Of a DNA stretch of 64,000 nt, positions 16,554-24,945 are shown piece by piece (within the stretch, counting starts at the first letter, position 1; each line of letters starts with the position of its first letter). The notes beneath the pieces are model-generated. The model searched no databases, was not told the DNA's origin, and worked only from the letters and a program-made list of their open reading frames with translations. The stretch covers positions 28,143-92,142 of the forward strand of contig CBFIIU010000008.1 in assembly GCA_965662735.1 (NCBI GenBank), read 5' to 3'. The position numbers and the translations under genes are program-made. Source of the DNA: JAYODZ01 sp965662735. Its GTDB lineage: Bacteria > Pseudomonadota > Alphaproteobacteria > RS24.

Positions 16554-17972
16554 TCAGCGGATCAGCTTGATTTTTTGGCCGACCTTCAGGCCATCCCCTT
16601 CTTGCAGACCATTGAGCAACCGAAACCGCTCAACGGGGTTGTCTGGCACCACCATCTGATTGGCCAAACCCGCAACCGTTTGCCCTGCGCGAACGGTGAC
16701 CACTTGAATTTGCAAGGGACGAACCGTCGCATCATTCAGGCGAATGGAGGCCATGAGCGCGTCCATCGCGCGCCCACCATCGGATTGATAAAGAGAAATA
16801 AGGAAGCGGAAGATCTGTCCCCCCTCCCCCTTGATCGCCAAGGCTTCGCGATATTTTTGAGACGAAGTCAGTTTAATACGCAAGGCTGGCGCGCCGGAAA
16901 TCTGTGTCTCCGTGCGAACATGTCCGTCGCCGCGAATCCAATATTGGTTCACATAATCGCCGAGGTTTACATCGCGACGATCCATGTCAAAGACAATGGA
17001 TTGTTCCTGATCGTCCGTCGCGACGACAGCTTTCTCGCCATTTTCCAGCTTAAAGCCTTTTGGCACCGAAAAGCGCAGTTTCAATTCTGGGTGCAGAAAA
17101 CTTTGCCCCGACACATAGCCCGATTTCATTGTTTCGCCATATGTCATTCCATTAATCGCTGCCAAATGCGTATCGCGGCCTAATCGAAAATTTTTGCGAT
17201 CGAGAAAATAAGGTGCCGATATTTCACGCGCCCGCGCAACGCGCTCATCGGTGCTCGGATGACTGGCCAGCCATTCGGGCGCAGACTTGCCTCCGGAGAG
17301 CTTTTTCTCGAATTCACTTTCTCGACCTAAACTCGCCAGAAAATCGGCAGCCGCTTCCGGTTGATAGCCAGCGCCGGCACTTGTCCGAACCCCAATATCA
17401 TCAGCTTCATATTCTTGGCTTCGGCTATAGCCCGCCAACACTGCGGAACTTCCGAAATCCACCAAATCATTGACGACACGCTTATTTCCGGGCGCTTGCT
17501 GATTAATAACCGCACCCAAGACGCCGGCTAAAAGCGCCGTCCCCACCGCCGCTGTTTGGCGTTGAGCGGAGTGACGCGCGGTGACATGGCCTATTTCGTG
17601 ACCAATAACCGCAGCAACCTCTGCTTCGCTATTGGCCAGTGCCAGCAATCCCCGAGTGACGTAAGTATATCCGCCTGGCAAAGCGAAGGCGTTGACGATG
17701 GGACTATCCAAAACGGTTATGCGAAAGGGAATATCGGGTCGATCGGAAGCTGCGGCGACCTTTTTCATAATTTGATTAACATAGGCTGTGACCCCAGGAT
17801 CGTCGTAAACCCCGCCATAATGCTTGACAATTTTTGCATGTTCTCGAGCGCCAATTTGCGCTTCCTGCTGCTCACTCATAATCGTCATATCGGGTCCGCA
17901 AGCACTTATCGGCAGACACAACGAAATGATTAAAGCGAAAAACAAATAGGAACGTGATCGCCCACCGCGCAT
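16554..17972 (-). CDS. M48 family metalloprotease, probable lipoprotein, with LysM-like C-terminus
   Basis: A zinc protease of the periplasmic M48 (BepA/LoiP-like) group, expected to act in outer-membrane protein quality control. With the start at 17972 a lipoprotein signal is formed: basic MRGGRSR, a hydrophobic core, then ISAC. The zinc motif HEIGHVTARH and the downstream Glu in YSRQEYEADDIG are present. The C-terminal ~50 residues (VRAGQTVAGLANQMV ... VGQKIKLI) look like a LysM-type motif. In-frame ATGs at 18056 (with GAGG upstream) and 18134 would add residues before the signal, so the start is uncertain. It is convergent with rpoH, 1 bp apart. Confidence 0.85.
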   Translation of the reverse strand: MRGGRSRSYLFFALIISLCLPISACGPDMTIMSEQQEAQIGAREHAKIVKHYGGVYDDPGVTAYVNQIMKKVAAASDRPDIPFRITVLDSPIVNAFALPGGYTYVTRGLLALANSEAEVAAVIGHEIGHVTARHSAQRQTAAVGTALLAGVLGAVINQQAPGNKRVVNDLVDFGSSAVLAGYSRSQEYEADDIGVRTSAGAGYQPEAAADFLASLGRESEFEKKLSGGKSAPEWLASHPSTDERVARAREISAPYFLDRKNFRLGRDTHLAAINGMTYGETMKSGYVSGQSFLHPELKLRFSVPKGFKLENGEKAVVATDDQEQSIVFDMDRRDVNLGDYVNQYWIRGDGHVRTETQISGAPALRIKLTSSQKYREALAIKGEGGQIFRFLISLYQSDGGRAMDALMASIRLNDATVRPLQIQVVTVRAGQTVAGLANQMVVPDNPVERFRLLNGLQEGDGLKVGQKIKLIR

Positions 17973-18172
17973 CAGGCTTGAACTATTTCGACGCGAGTGG
18001 CGCTTTAACTCTTGCCCAGTCGCGAACCCTTTCTCAGAAAGTATCAAGTTGGACATGTCGGTTACCTCATAATCTTTGGGGACGTTCGGGGTTTTATCAT
18101 ATCCAGCTTTATCCTTCAAAGTGAAGCGTTGCATCTTTAGGTATCATCAAAATTTAGTTAGACTGCACGCGT

Positions 18173-18249
18173 GGTCCCGTAGCTCAGCAGGATAGAGCAC
18201 CAGATTCCTAATCTGGGGGTCGCGCGTTCGAATCGCGCCGGGATCACCA
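18173..18249 (+). tRNA. tRNA-Arg (anticodon CCT)
   Basis: A complete cloverleaf: acceptor GGTCCCG/CGGGATC, D-stem GCTC/GAGC, anticodon stem CCAGA/TCTGG with loop TTCCTAA (anticodon CCT at 18207-18209, reading AGG), and T-arm GCGCG-TTCGAAT-CGCGC. The CCA end is encoded at 18247-18249. Confidence 0.96.
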
Positions 18250-18347
18250 CCCGATCGCCCGACGGGCCAAACCAAAATAGACGGGTTTACCAAAATAGAT
18301 GTGTCTCACCCGCGCATCCCCATCCGATGAATACGGAGACAAAGATC

Positions 18348-18947
18348 ATGCCAGCCACCGGCGCCCCTATATTACCATGCTATAATGACCTCAGTGGAAG
18401 CCTTGAGCACGCATGGCAGGTCTTGGCAGAAGCAGTGACCAATCGGCACAGCGGCTTTCGGACGTTGAATCTCGCGACAGTTGCGGCAGATGGTTCACCC
18501 ACCGTCCGCACCGTTGTGTTGCGGGCATGCGATCGGACGCAGAACCAACTGCGTTTCAACACCGACCGCCGATCCCCAAAAATATCTGAGATCGTAGCCG
18601 AGCCCCGGGCCATGCTTCATGGCTATGATGCCGACCAAAAATTGCAACTCCGGATGCGCTGTCACTTACACTTGGCCACCGACCAAGAATGTGAGGCGGC
18701 GTGGGAACAAACGGCTCGTATGAGCCGCGAATGCTATCAGGTCACCTCGGCGCCGAGCACGCCCACCCCATCCCTCGAAACAATTGAATTTGATGCAGCA
18801 ACAACCCAAGAGGGTTTTATTCACTTTCAGCCTGTCTTCGCCCAGATCGACTATATTGAGTGGCTTTATTTAGCGGCAAAAGGTCATCGGCGAGCCCGCT
18901 TCACCTTATCCTCGACACCAACCAAGATGGAGTGGTTGGTTCCCTAG
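18348..18947 (+). CDS. Pyridoxamine 5'-phosphate oxidase-like FMN-binding protein
   Basis: About 199 residues with the split-barrel flavin fold. The segments GFRTLNLATVAADGSPTVRT and VVLRACDRTQNQLRFNTDRR match the FMN-binding core of PNPOx-like proteins. SPKISEIVAEPRAMLHGYD and LQLRMRCHLHLA continue the barrel. The C-terminal PdxH signature is not evident, so it is probably not the vitamin B6 enzyme but one of the related flavoproteins of unknown substrate. The ATG at 18348 has GGAG nine bases upstream; the in-frame ATG at 18327 has none. Confidence 0.82.
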   Translation: MPATGAPILPCYNDLSGSLEHAWQVLAEAVTNRHSGFRTLNLATVAADGSPTVRTVVLRACDRTQNQLRFNTDRRSPKISEIVAEPRAMLHGYDADQKLQLRMRCHLHLATDQECEAAWEQTARMSRECYQVTSAPSTPTPSLETIEFDAATTQEGFIHFQPVFAQIDYIEWLYLAAKGHRRARFTLSSTPTKMEWLVP

Positions 18948-19022
18948 CGACATTGTGTCCACCAAAAAGACTGGTCTGAAGCAAGGGGCTGAGCTAAGAG
19001 AGAGCAAATAAGGAGATCATCT

Positions 19023-19406
19023 ATGAAACAGCATTTTTCTGCTCTCGCGCTCGCCCTTTCCATCGCATGTTTAGCGCAACCTAGTTTGGCTGGGGACGTT
19101 GCGAAAGGAGAAAAGGTTTTCAAGAAATGTGTTGCATGCCACATGGTGGGTGATGGCGCCCAAAATCGCGTCGGGCCTCAGCTGAATGGCATTGTCGGTG
19201 GCAAAGTGGCCTCTGTTGGCGATTTTACATATTCAAAAGGAATGACGGAATACGGCGCTTCCAATCCCGTTTGGACGGAAGAAGCGCTCGCCGCCTATCT
19301 GGAAAACCCACGCGGCATCGTTAAAGGAACGCGAATGTCTTTTGCGGGTCTGCGCAAAGCATCAGATCGTGATGACGTCATTGCTTATTTAAAGACGTTC
19401 AAATAG
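19023..19406 (+). CDS. Periplasmic class I cytochrome c (c2/c550 type)
   Basis: A 127-residue soluble electron carrier. A signal peptide (MKQHFSALALALSIACLA) ends around residue 23 before GDVAKGEKVFKKC. The haem site CVACH is at residues 36-40. The axial Met is in GTRMSFAGL. The segment RVGPQLNGIVGGKVASVGDF and the C-terminal DVIAYLKTF are typical of mitochondrial-like cytochrome c2. It likely shuttles electrons from the bc1 complex to an oxidase. A GGAG is six bases before the start. The gene is followed by a strong terminator. Confidence 0.95.
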   Translation: MKQHFSALALALSIACLAQPSLAGDVAKGEKVFKKCVACHMVGDGAQNRVGPQLNGIVGGKVASVGDFTYSKGMTEYGASNPVWTEEALAAYLENPRGIVKGTRMSFAGLRKASDRDDVIAYLKTFK

Positions 19407-19432
19407 TAACAGGCCAAAGTGCCGAAAAATAT

Positions 19433-19460
19433 GCGGGCCCGATCGGGCCCGCTTTTTTTT
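19433..19460 (+). terminator. Rho-independent terminator after cytochrome c
   Basis: A self-complementary GC-rich stem of 20 bp (19433-19452, centre CGATCG) is followed by eight T. On the other side lies atattttt when read from the minus strand, so it may also end the convergent thiolase transcript. Confidence 0.93.
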
Positions 19461-20625
19461 ACTTTTGTCGCTCGAGGATCGAGACATAATTGGCAACAGC
19501 TGCGCCGCCCATGTTAAAGACAGCTGCTGTTTGTGCATTGGCAATTTGCATTTCAGCCGCATCGCCCATTAATTGACGCGCCGCCATGACATGCATGGAC
19601 ACGCCTGTGGCGCCCACCGGATGTCCTTTGGCTTTTAAACCGCCCGATGCATTCACCGGTAACTTGCCATCCTTATACACCCAACCTTCTTTCAGAGCCT
19701 GCGCCCCTTTTCCTTTTTCCGTGAGCCCCATCGCTTCATATTGAATGAGCTCGGCAATGGTGAAGCAGTCATGGGTTTCCACCAAGGAGATATCGTCGAG
19801 GGTCATCCCCGCTTCGGCCAAGCCTTGGCGCCACGCCGTCGCGGGGCCCTCGAAGGCAATGACATCGCGTTTCGACATCGGTAAGAAATCATTGACCTGC
19901 GCCCGCGCCCGCAGCGCAATCGACTTCGCATGGCTTTTGGCCGTCTCGTCATCCGTCAAGACAATGGCTGCCGCTCCATCCGAGATCATGGAACAATCGG
20001 TACGCTTCAGAGGTCCGGCTACAATCGGGTTTTTCTCCGACTCCGTTCGGCAGAAGTCAAACCCCAGATCGCTTTGCATATGTGCGAGTGGGTTCACACT
20101 CCCGTTTTTATGGTTTTTCGCAGCAATTTCCGCCAAGGCATCACTATGGTCGCCATAGGCTTGGAAATATTTTCCGGCGATGACACCAAAAATACCGGNN
20201 NNNNNNNNNNNNNNNNNNNNNNNNNNNNNNNNNNNNNNNNNNNNNNNNNNNNNNNNNNNNNNNNNNNNNNNNNNNNNNNNNNNNNNNNNNNNNNNNNNNN
20301 NNNNNNNNNNNNNNNNNNNNNNNNNNNNNNNNNNNNNNNNNNNGCCTTGAAACAGAGCGGCTGATCCCGTTCCGCATGCATTTTCAACACGCGTGGCAGG
20401 CAAAAACCGAAACAGATCATTAACCTGAAGCGCCATCGAGGAAATAAAATCCTGCTCAGACATGCCCGCATTAAACGTGCCCACATAAATGGCATCAATA
20501 TCGCCAGGCGCAACATCTGCATCCGCCATGGCTTCTAGGGCAGCATCAACCAAGAGCTCCTCGAGCCCCTTATCCTCTAACTTACCGAATTTTGTGTGGC
20601 CCCAGCCTACTATGCAAACAGTCAT
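19459..20625 (-). CDS. Thiolase-family acyltransferase (SCP2-like), interrupted by an N run
   Basis: A 388-residue thiolase of the SCP-x/acetyl-CoA acetyltransferase-like group. The N-terminus (MTVCIVGWGHTKFGKLEDK) and ENACGTGSAALFQG, with the active-site-type Cys, are visible. The C-terminal half shows VETHDCFTIAELIQYEAMGL and NASGGLKAKGHPVGATGV with the catalytic GHP. Bases 20199-20343 are N but the frame is preserved. ATG 20625 is preferred because GGGAGAG precedes it; an ATG at 20640 is in frame. It probably cleaves or forms 3-ketoacyl-CoA; the exact substrate is unknown. The stop lies at the end of a shared terminator. Confidence 0.88.
   Translation of the reverse strand: MTVCIVGWGHTKFGKLEDKGLEELLVDAALEAMADADVAPGDIDAIYVGTFNAGMSEQDFISSMALQVNDLFRFLPATRVENACGTGSAALFQGXXXXXXXXXXXXXXXXXXXXXXXXXXXXXXXXXXXXXXXXXXXXXXXXXGIFGVIAGKYFQAYGDHSDALAEIAAKNHKNGSVNPLAHMQSDLGFDFCRTESEKNPIVAGPLKRTDCSMISDGAAAIVLTDDETAKSHAKSIALRARAQVNDFLPMSKRDVIAFEGPATAWRQGLAEAGMTLDDISLVETHDCFTIAELIQYEAMGLTEKGKGAQALKEGWVYKDGKLPVNASGGLKAKGHPVGATGVSMHVMAARQLMGDAAEMQIANAQTAAVFNMGGAAVANYVSILERQK
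20199..20343. other. Run of 145 N inside the thiolase gene
   Basis: Unresolved bases. The thiolase frame is kept on both sides. Confidence 0.99.
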
Positions 20626-20721
20626 TTTGTTCTCTCCCAAAGCGGTTTAACTTAACGCGGACTAGCCGACTATATAACCGAAGCTGAGACGGTTCGGAAG
20701 GGAAAACACAAGGAACACACA

Positions 20722-21660
20722 ATGCAACTTGCTGAGGCCCGCCATATCCTGATGATCAAGCACGGAGCCTTTGGCGATCTTATTTTTGCTGACGGGGTGA
20801 TGCGGGCCATACGCGCCCATGTCCCGCAGGCCCATATTACACTCCTGACCGCCCCTTTATATGCGCGCTTATGGGCGCAAGCGCCTTATATTGATGCAAC
20901 ACTTGCCGACCCCAGGGCACAATTTTGGCAGCTTCGGCAGCACTGGGCGCTGGCGCAAAAACTTCGGCAGGCACCGATCGATTTTGTGATCGATCTCCAA
21001 AATTCAACGCGCAGCTCCGCCTATTATAAGTTTTTTGGTGATATTCCCATTAGCGGCACGCGCAAAGGAGCAAGCCTTCGCCATTTCTATGAACGCCACC
21101 CCGACGTGGCCATCTCAGATGTATTAGCCGGTCAAGTGGCGGCGCTCGGTGTTCCCTTCCCCAATGGGGCGTCACCCGATTTGCGCTGGATCGGGCAGGA
21201 CAGTGCGCAGTTTTTGCCAAAAACCGATCAGCCCCACATCTTGCTGGTGCCCGGCGCCTCTGCCCGCAATCGTGATAAACGATGGCCCCATTTTCCAGCA
21301 TTAGCTACTGAACTAGCGCGAAATGGGTATTCCTGCGTCATCGCACCTGGGCCCGATGAAATGCATATGGTTCATGAGATGCCCTGCCCCGCTCTCCTCG
21401 ACAATGGGCGGCCACTCAGCTTCAGCCAACTGGCTGGCCTCGCGCCGCATTTGGCGCATGTGATCGGGAATGATACCGGCCCTTGTCATCTTATGGCGGC
21501 GTGCGGCGTTCCAGCGACAATTTTATTGGGACCTCGAGGCGAACCCGGACGCATCCGCGTCGCTGCGGATACGCGTTTTATGCAAGTCCCCAATCTGGCG
21601 GATCTGTCGCTCGAGGAGGTTATGCAAACGGTAGGTCAAATCGTGCCCAAGGGCCAATAG
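20722..21660 (+). CDS. Glycosyltransferase family 9 (heptosyltransferase-like)
   Basis: A 312-residue GT-B enzyme of the family that includes ADP-heptose:LPS heptosyltransferases. The N-terminal domain begins HILMIKHGAFGDLIFADGVM, the typical start. The C-terminal nucleotide-sugar domain has ILLVPGASARNRDKRWPHF and the signature VIGNDTGPCHLMAACGVP followed by LLGPRGE. It probably adds a sugar to a lipopolysaccharide core at the inner face of the membrane. It is convergent with a DUF6165 gene, a family often found near glycosyltransferases. Confidence 0.88.
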   Translation: MQLAEARHILMIKHGAFGDLIFADGVMRAIRAHVPQAHITLLTAPLYARLWAQAPYIDATLADPRAQFWQLRQHWALAQKLRQAPIDFVIDLQNSTRSSAYYKFFGDIPISGTRKGASLRHFYERHPDVAISDVLAGQVAALGVPFPNGASPDLRWIGQDSAQFLPKTDQPHILLVPGASARNRDKRWPHFPALATELARNGYSCVIAPGPDEMHMVHEMPCPALLDNGRPLSFSQLAGLAPHLAHVIGNDTGPCHLMAACGVPATILLGPRGEPGRIRVAADTRFMQVPNLADLSLEEVMQTVGQIVPKGQ

Positions 21661-21678
21661 CCATCAAAAATATGGTCC

Positions 21679-22068
21679 TTAGTAATTTTGATAGGACTTT
21701 TCCTCGACAATCGTCGCACCGGTCAGAAGATTAATTTCTTTTTTGACCGCAGCTCGTCGATCATTTGTTTTATAAACAGCGCGGGCAAGCTCAATAAAAC
21801 GGGAGCCGAAATCACTCGCGGCTTCACAATCGCGAATATCGTCCTCGATCGTCCATAATTGCTGATTAATCTCTTTTAATTGATCCGTTAAAGCGGTGAG
21901 CTCGGTGCTGGATGGCAGAGCGTCGTCACGGCTTTTCTCTAATACGGATAATTCATACCGAATATTTTTCAGTTTTTCTTCGTCATGAATATTTTCGAGC
22001 TTGATATGCAAGATGGTAATCTTATCGATTAGCTCTCCTGCTCCAACCTCAACAAAAACCTGGCTCAT
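21679..22068 (-). CDS. DUF6165 family protein
   Basis: A 129-residue helical protein. The start MSQVFVEVGAGELIDKITIL and the following HIKLENI match a small conserved family (DUF6165 in recent naming) frequently linked to surface-polysaccharide genes. The middle is a heptad-like helical stretch (ELSVLEKSRDDALPSS, LTDQLKEINQQLWTIEDDIR), suggesting a coiled coil. ATG 22068 is chosen because GGAGAAGGGC precedes it. Function is not known. The neighbouring GT9 gene supports a role in LPS or capsule assembly, as inference only. Confidence 0.75.
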   Translation of the reverse strand: MSQVFVEVGAGELIDKITILHIKLENIHDEEKLKNIRYELSVLEKSRDDALPSSTELTALTDQLKEINQQLWTIEDDIRDCEAASDFGSRFIELARAVYKTNDRRAAVKKEINLLTGATIVEEKSYQNY

Positions 22069-22256
22069 GCCCTTCTCCCATCGTTTCTCAGCGACCTGCT
22101 GATATTCCTTCAAATCAGGCGTAACACACGCTGAGCGTGTATTCCATATGTGTATAGCCGAGATTCTCGTTAAAACGCTCTCGATTATCCGCCACCACCG
22201 TGGCAGGATAACTGAGAACAGGGTCGAGACAAGCTAAACGGGGGGGGAAGATCATC

Positions 22257-23219
22257 ATGGAATTGGGACATCCGAAATTTGCCTATACAAAGGGCCTACA
22301 TCAAATTGGGAATGGCGCCTATGCTTGGCTGCAACCAGACGGGGGTTGGGGGTGGTCGAATTCAGGCCTCGTCATTGATGGCGATCAATCGCTGGTCGTC
22401 GACACATTATTTGACGTTCCCTTGACCCAAGACATGTTGAGCGCCTATGCCGACGCCGCACCGTCTGCGCGCGAGGTTAACGCGGTCATCAACACGCATC
22501 ACAATGGAGACCATTGTAATGGAAATTGTTGTTGTCCATCGGCGACAATTTATGCGCATCGCGCAACGCAAGCCCATATGGCCCTCGAACCCCCGACGCT
22601 TGTTCAAGGCTTTTTAGATGCCGCCCCAGAGCTCGGCGACTTAGGCGCCTATCTCACCCATTGCTTTGGGCCCTTTGATTTTAAATCTGTCACACAAAAA
22701 TTTCCGGACACGGTGTTCGATGACACACTCGATGTCCAACTGGGCGACAAGACCATACACCTCATCCATGTGGGCCCGGCGCATACACCCGGTGATACGC
22801 TCGTGCACGTGCCCGCGGATCGAACCGTTTTCACGGGCGATATTCTGTTTATTGGGGGGCACCCTATTTTATGGGAAGGCCCCGTTGATAATTGGATTCG
22901 AGCGTGCGACCGCATCATGGCTATGGATGTGGAAACCATTATTCCAGGACATGGGCCCATCACGACGAAAGACGGGGTTGGGCTGGTCAAAACCTATCTC
23001 GAAACCATTAAACAGGAAGCCCGTGCGCGGTATGAGGCGGGCATGAGCTATCAAGAGGCCGCACTCGATATGGCCCTCGGTGTGTTTGATGATTGGGGAG
23101 ATCGCGAGCGCTTAATGGTCAATTGCGCGACGCTCTATCGGGAATTTGGAAGTGCACATGAGCCAGAGATTGCCGAGCTATTTGCGGCGATGGCGCATTA
23201 TCGTCAGGTTAAAGGCTGA
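22257..23219 (+). CDS. Metallo-beta-lactamase fold hydrolase with HHNGDH motif
   Basis: A 320-residue MBL-fold protein. The metal motif reads NTHHNGDHCNGN instead of the canonical T-H-x-H-x-D-H: the second His is Asn. A Cys-rich turn follows (CNGNCCCPS). Later ligands are plausible in HTPGDTLVHVP, VFTGDILFIGGHP and IIPGHGPIT. A C-terminal helical segment (~230-320) is family-like (ETIKQEARARYEAGMSYQEA). Related proteins with THANGDH-like motifs exist, so the change may be subfamily-wide. GGGGGAAG lies before the ATG. It is followed 6 bp later by a TusA-like gene, which hints at sulfur metabolism. Confidence 0.83.
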   Translation: MELGHPKFAYTKGLHQIGNGAYAWLQPDGGWGWSNSGLVIDGDQSLVVDTLFDVPLTQDMLSAYADAAPSAREVNAVINTHHNGDHCNGNCCCPSATIYAHRATQAHMALEPPTLVQGFLDAAPELGDLGAYLTHCFGPFDFKSVTQKFPDTVFDDTLDVQLGDKTIHLIHVGPAHTPGDTLVHVPADRTVFTGDILFIGGHPILWEGPVDNWIRACDRIMAMDVETIIPGHGPITTKDGVGLVKTYLETIKQEARARYEAGMSYQEAALDMALGVFDDWGDRERLMVNCATLYREFGSAHEPEIAELFAAMAHYRQVKG

Positions 23220-23225
23220 GGGGTG

Positions 23226-23459
23226 ATGGGCACGCGCGTCGATGCGACGGGGCTCTCATGTCCCTGGCCCGTTCTAAAGCTCCAAAAAGCCCTTGCAGAA
23301 CTTGCGTCTGGCGATGAGGTCGAATTGCATGCAACGGACCCCTTGGCGCGGGTCGACGTTCCTCATTTTTGCCAACAGTCAGGACATATTTTGAAAGGCG
23401 AAGAAGACCGCACGTCGGGCGATCAACAGCTCTATGTCTTCACCGTGACCCATCAATAA
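23226..23459 (+). CDS. TusA-like sulfurtransferase
   Basis: A 77-residue protein with the TusA/SirA fold. The signature DATGLSCPWPVLKLQKAL contains the sulfur-carrying Cys in CPxP. The family usually ends with a hydrophobic strand, here QLYVFTV. TusA proteins relay persulfide sulfur for tRNA thiolation or other sulfur pathways. A GTG at 23223 directly precedes the chosen ATG, and GAGGGG lies just upstream. The 3' end overlaps the convergent ArsC/Spx gene by 20 bp. The preceding MBL hydrolase is probably co-transcribed. Confidence 0.88.
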   Translation: MGTRVDATGLSCPWPVLKLQKALAELASGDEVELHATDPLARVDVPHFCQQSGHILKGEEDRTSGDQQLYVFTVTHQ

Positions 23460-23817
23460 GCTTGTTCTGCACCTCGACCGAAAAACCAACGTCAAGTGCA
23501 TGTGGCGATGCGGTGTCGCCGGTCACCCGCTCAAAAATGGGGCGCTTCATCAAGGCCACCTGATCGAGCAATAGAGGTAGAGCCGTCTTTGGGTCTTCTA
23601 ATTGACGCTTTTCATCTTCCGACAACTTCCGATAGGTGGTGCCCCGACGATTGACCAAGCGATCCAGCCCCACGGCATCAAGCCAACGCTGCACCTGCTC
23701 CGTGGTAAGCGGCTGTGCGCGCAGATCATGAAATGAGAAATCTATGTCGTTTTCAGTTAACCACGCGCGCGCTTTCGTGCACCCATCGCAATTTTTTAAT
23801 CCGTAAAGGATGATCAT
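23440..23817 (-). CDS. Spx/ArsC/YffB family thioredoxin-fold protein
   Basis: A 125-residue thioredoxin-like protein. The start MIILYGLKNCDGCTKARAWL carries a CxxC (CDGC), and DLRAQPLTTEQVQRWL and NRRGTTYRKLS are typical of the YffB branch of the ArsC family. Such proteins are glutathione-dependent reductases of unclear substrate; classical ArsC uses a single Cys. The start overlaps the coq4 stop (ATGA), so it is likely translated from the same message as Coq4. Confidence 0.86.
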   Translation of the reverse strand: MIILYGLKNCDGCTKARAWLTENDIDFSFHDLRAQPLTTEQVQRWLDAVGLDRLVNRRGTTYRKLSEDEKRQLEDPKTALPLLLDQVALMKRPIFERVTGDTASPHALDVGFSVEVQNKLIDGSR

Positions 23818-24542
23818 GCAGGCGCGAGCACTTGCTGAATTTCGCGCGACGTTTGACGGTAGCGTGCCGGTTTGCCAATGCCCAATTCTTGACGGACTTC
23901 ATCAAGCGGACGGGCCAACAAATCTTCCCAAATCGCATCCCCCAGCCATTTGGCCTGACCGCCCATTTTGAAGCCTTCGCGAATGGCGGGCCAGATGGAA
24001 ATGCCAGGAGCATGCCCACGCATGACTTTTAGGCCAACACCAATAATCACTAGAAAACCCCAATTACCCATCTGCTTGAAGGTAAAAGCGAGAAGCGATA
24101 ATTCCCCCAATGGATCACGTCCATAACCGGTCACCACATGCCATAAATCATGCGCATCGCGGTTACGTGTATGGAAGCGTTGCTGTTCTTCACTCATCGC
24201 GCGTTGCTCAAACCGACCCTCTTCGCTGGCTTCAACCAACCCGTCGGCCGTCAAATTTTCGGCATGCGTGAAATTAAAATAGGTGCGCCCGAGGCTGCCT
24301 TCTGGAAGCTTCTTCAGATAATTCCGATCGCTCAAATAATCCAACAAGATTTTATCCGACAACAGAATGCGCTCACAATGAGGTGACGCCATGAATTTAC
24401 GGAAACTGCGCGCCGCTGCGCCGCGACCCAGCGCTTCCAAAATAATGAAGACTTGCTTGGTATCCTCTTTATCCCGCACCAATTCACGCATAGCCCTGTA
24501 AATACGGACGATCCGATTAGACGATAAAGCCTGTTCCGACAT
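23814..24542 (-). CDS. coq4: Coq4 family ubiquinone biosynthesis protein
   Basis: A 242-residue Coq4 homologue. The metal-binding motif appears as RDAHDLWHVVTGYGRDPLGE. In eukaryotes Coq4 supports the ubiquinone biosynthetic complex, and recent work links it to oxidative decarboxylation of the ring. The ATG at 24542 has AAGGAGC upstream; the longer frame to 24590 lacks one. Helical segments with YFNFTHAENLTADGLVEAS are typical. A Coq7 gene lies 1.5 kb away on the other strand. No catalytic conclusion beyond family membership can be drawn. Confidence 0.88.
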   Translation of the reverse strand: MSEQALSSNRIVRIYRAMRELVRDKEDTKQVFIILEALGRGAAARSFRKFMASPHCERILLSDKILLDYLSDRNYLKKLPEGSLGRTYFNFTHAENLTADGLVEASEEGRFEQRAMSEEQQRFHTRNRDAHDLWHVVTGYGRDPLGELSLLAFTFKQMGNWGFLVIIGVGLKVMRGHAPGISIWPAIREGFKMGGQAKWLGDAIWEDLLARPLDEVRQELGIGKPARYRQTSREIQQVLAPA

Positions 24543-24741
24543 AAAAAGCTCCTTAAGAACGCCGAATAATAAGGTCAGAGTATGCCTCAACTCGATCCCT
24601 ACGACCAGCAGCTTTCAGCGCCTAATCGTCGCACAAGGCAACAGCACCCGGCGCAGGATTTGCAGCAGAATAAGCCCGAGAACTTTCCCTTAAGCGGGAA
24701 AAATCAGACCCATTCAAAACTGAACAATCAGAAAGATGGAT

Positions 24742-24828
24742 TGGTGCCCTTGGCCAGACTCGAACTGGCACTCCGGTGAAGGAAACGGATTTTGAATCCG
24801 TCGCGTCTACCAATTCCGCCACAAGGGC
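24742..24828 (-). tRNA. tRNA-Leu (anticodon CAA)
   Basis: Minus strand: acceptor GCCCTTG/CAAGGGC, D-arm GGCGGAATTGGTAGAC, anticodon stem ACGGA/TCCGT with loop TTCAAAA (CAA, at 24794-24792), a long variable arm as expected for Leu, T-arm GCCAG-TTCGAGT-CTGGC and encoded CCA at 24744-24742. Confidence 0.96.
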
Positions 24829-24945
24829 GCACCGTATCCGACCTGCTTATAGTCGTTTCTCTCAGCCGCGTCTACATGCTTCCGGCATCAAACAGCGCTA
24901 ATTTAGTCCCTTTCATCTCGTTGGGAGATTGAGTAGTGTCGGCGC

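Noticed and set aside
16575..17183. A 202-codon plus-strand frame
   Set aside because: Antisense shadow of the M48 protease gene.
23440..23459. Overlap of TusA and ArsC/Spx genes as a sign of a wrong gene call
   Set aside because: Both genes have clear family motifs and the 20-bp tail-to-tail overlap is ordinary in this compact genome; the metW overlap of 35 bp is similar.
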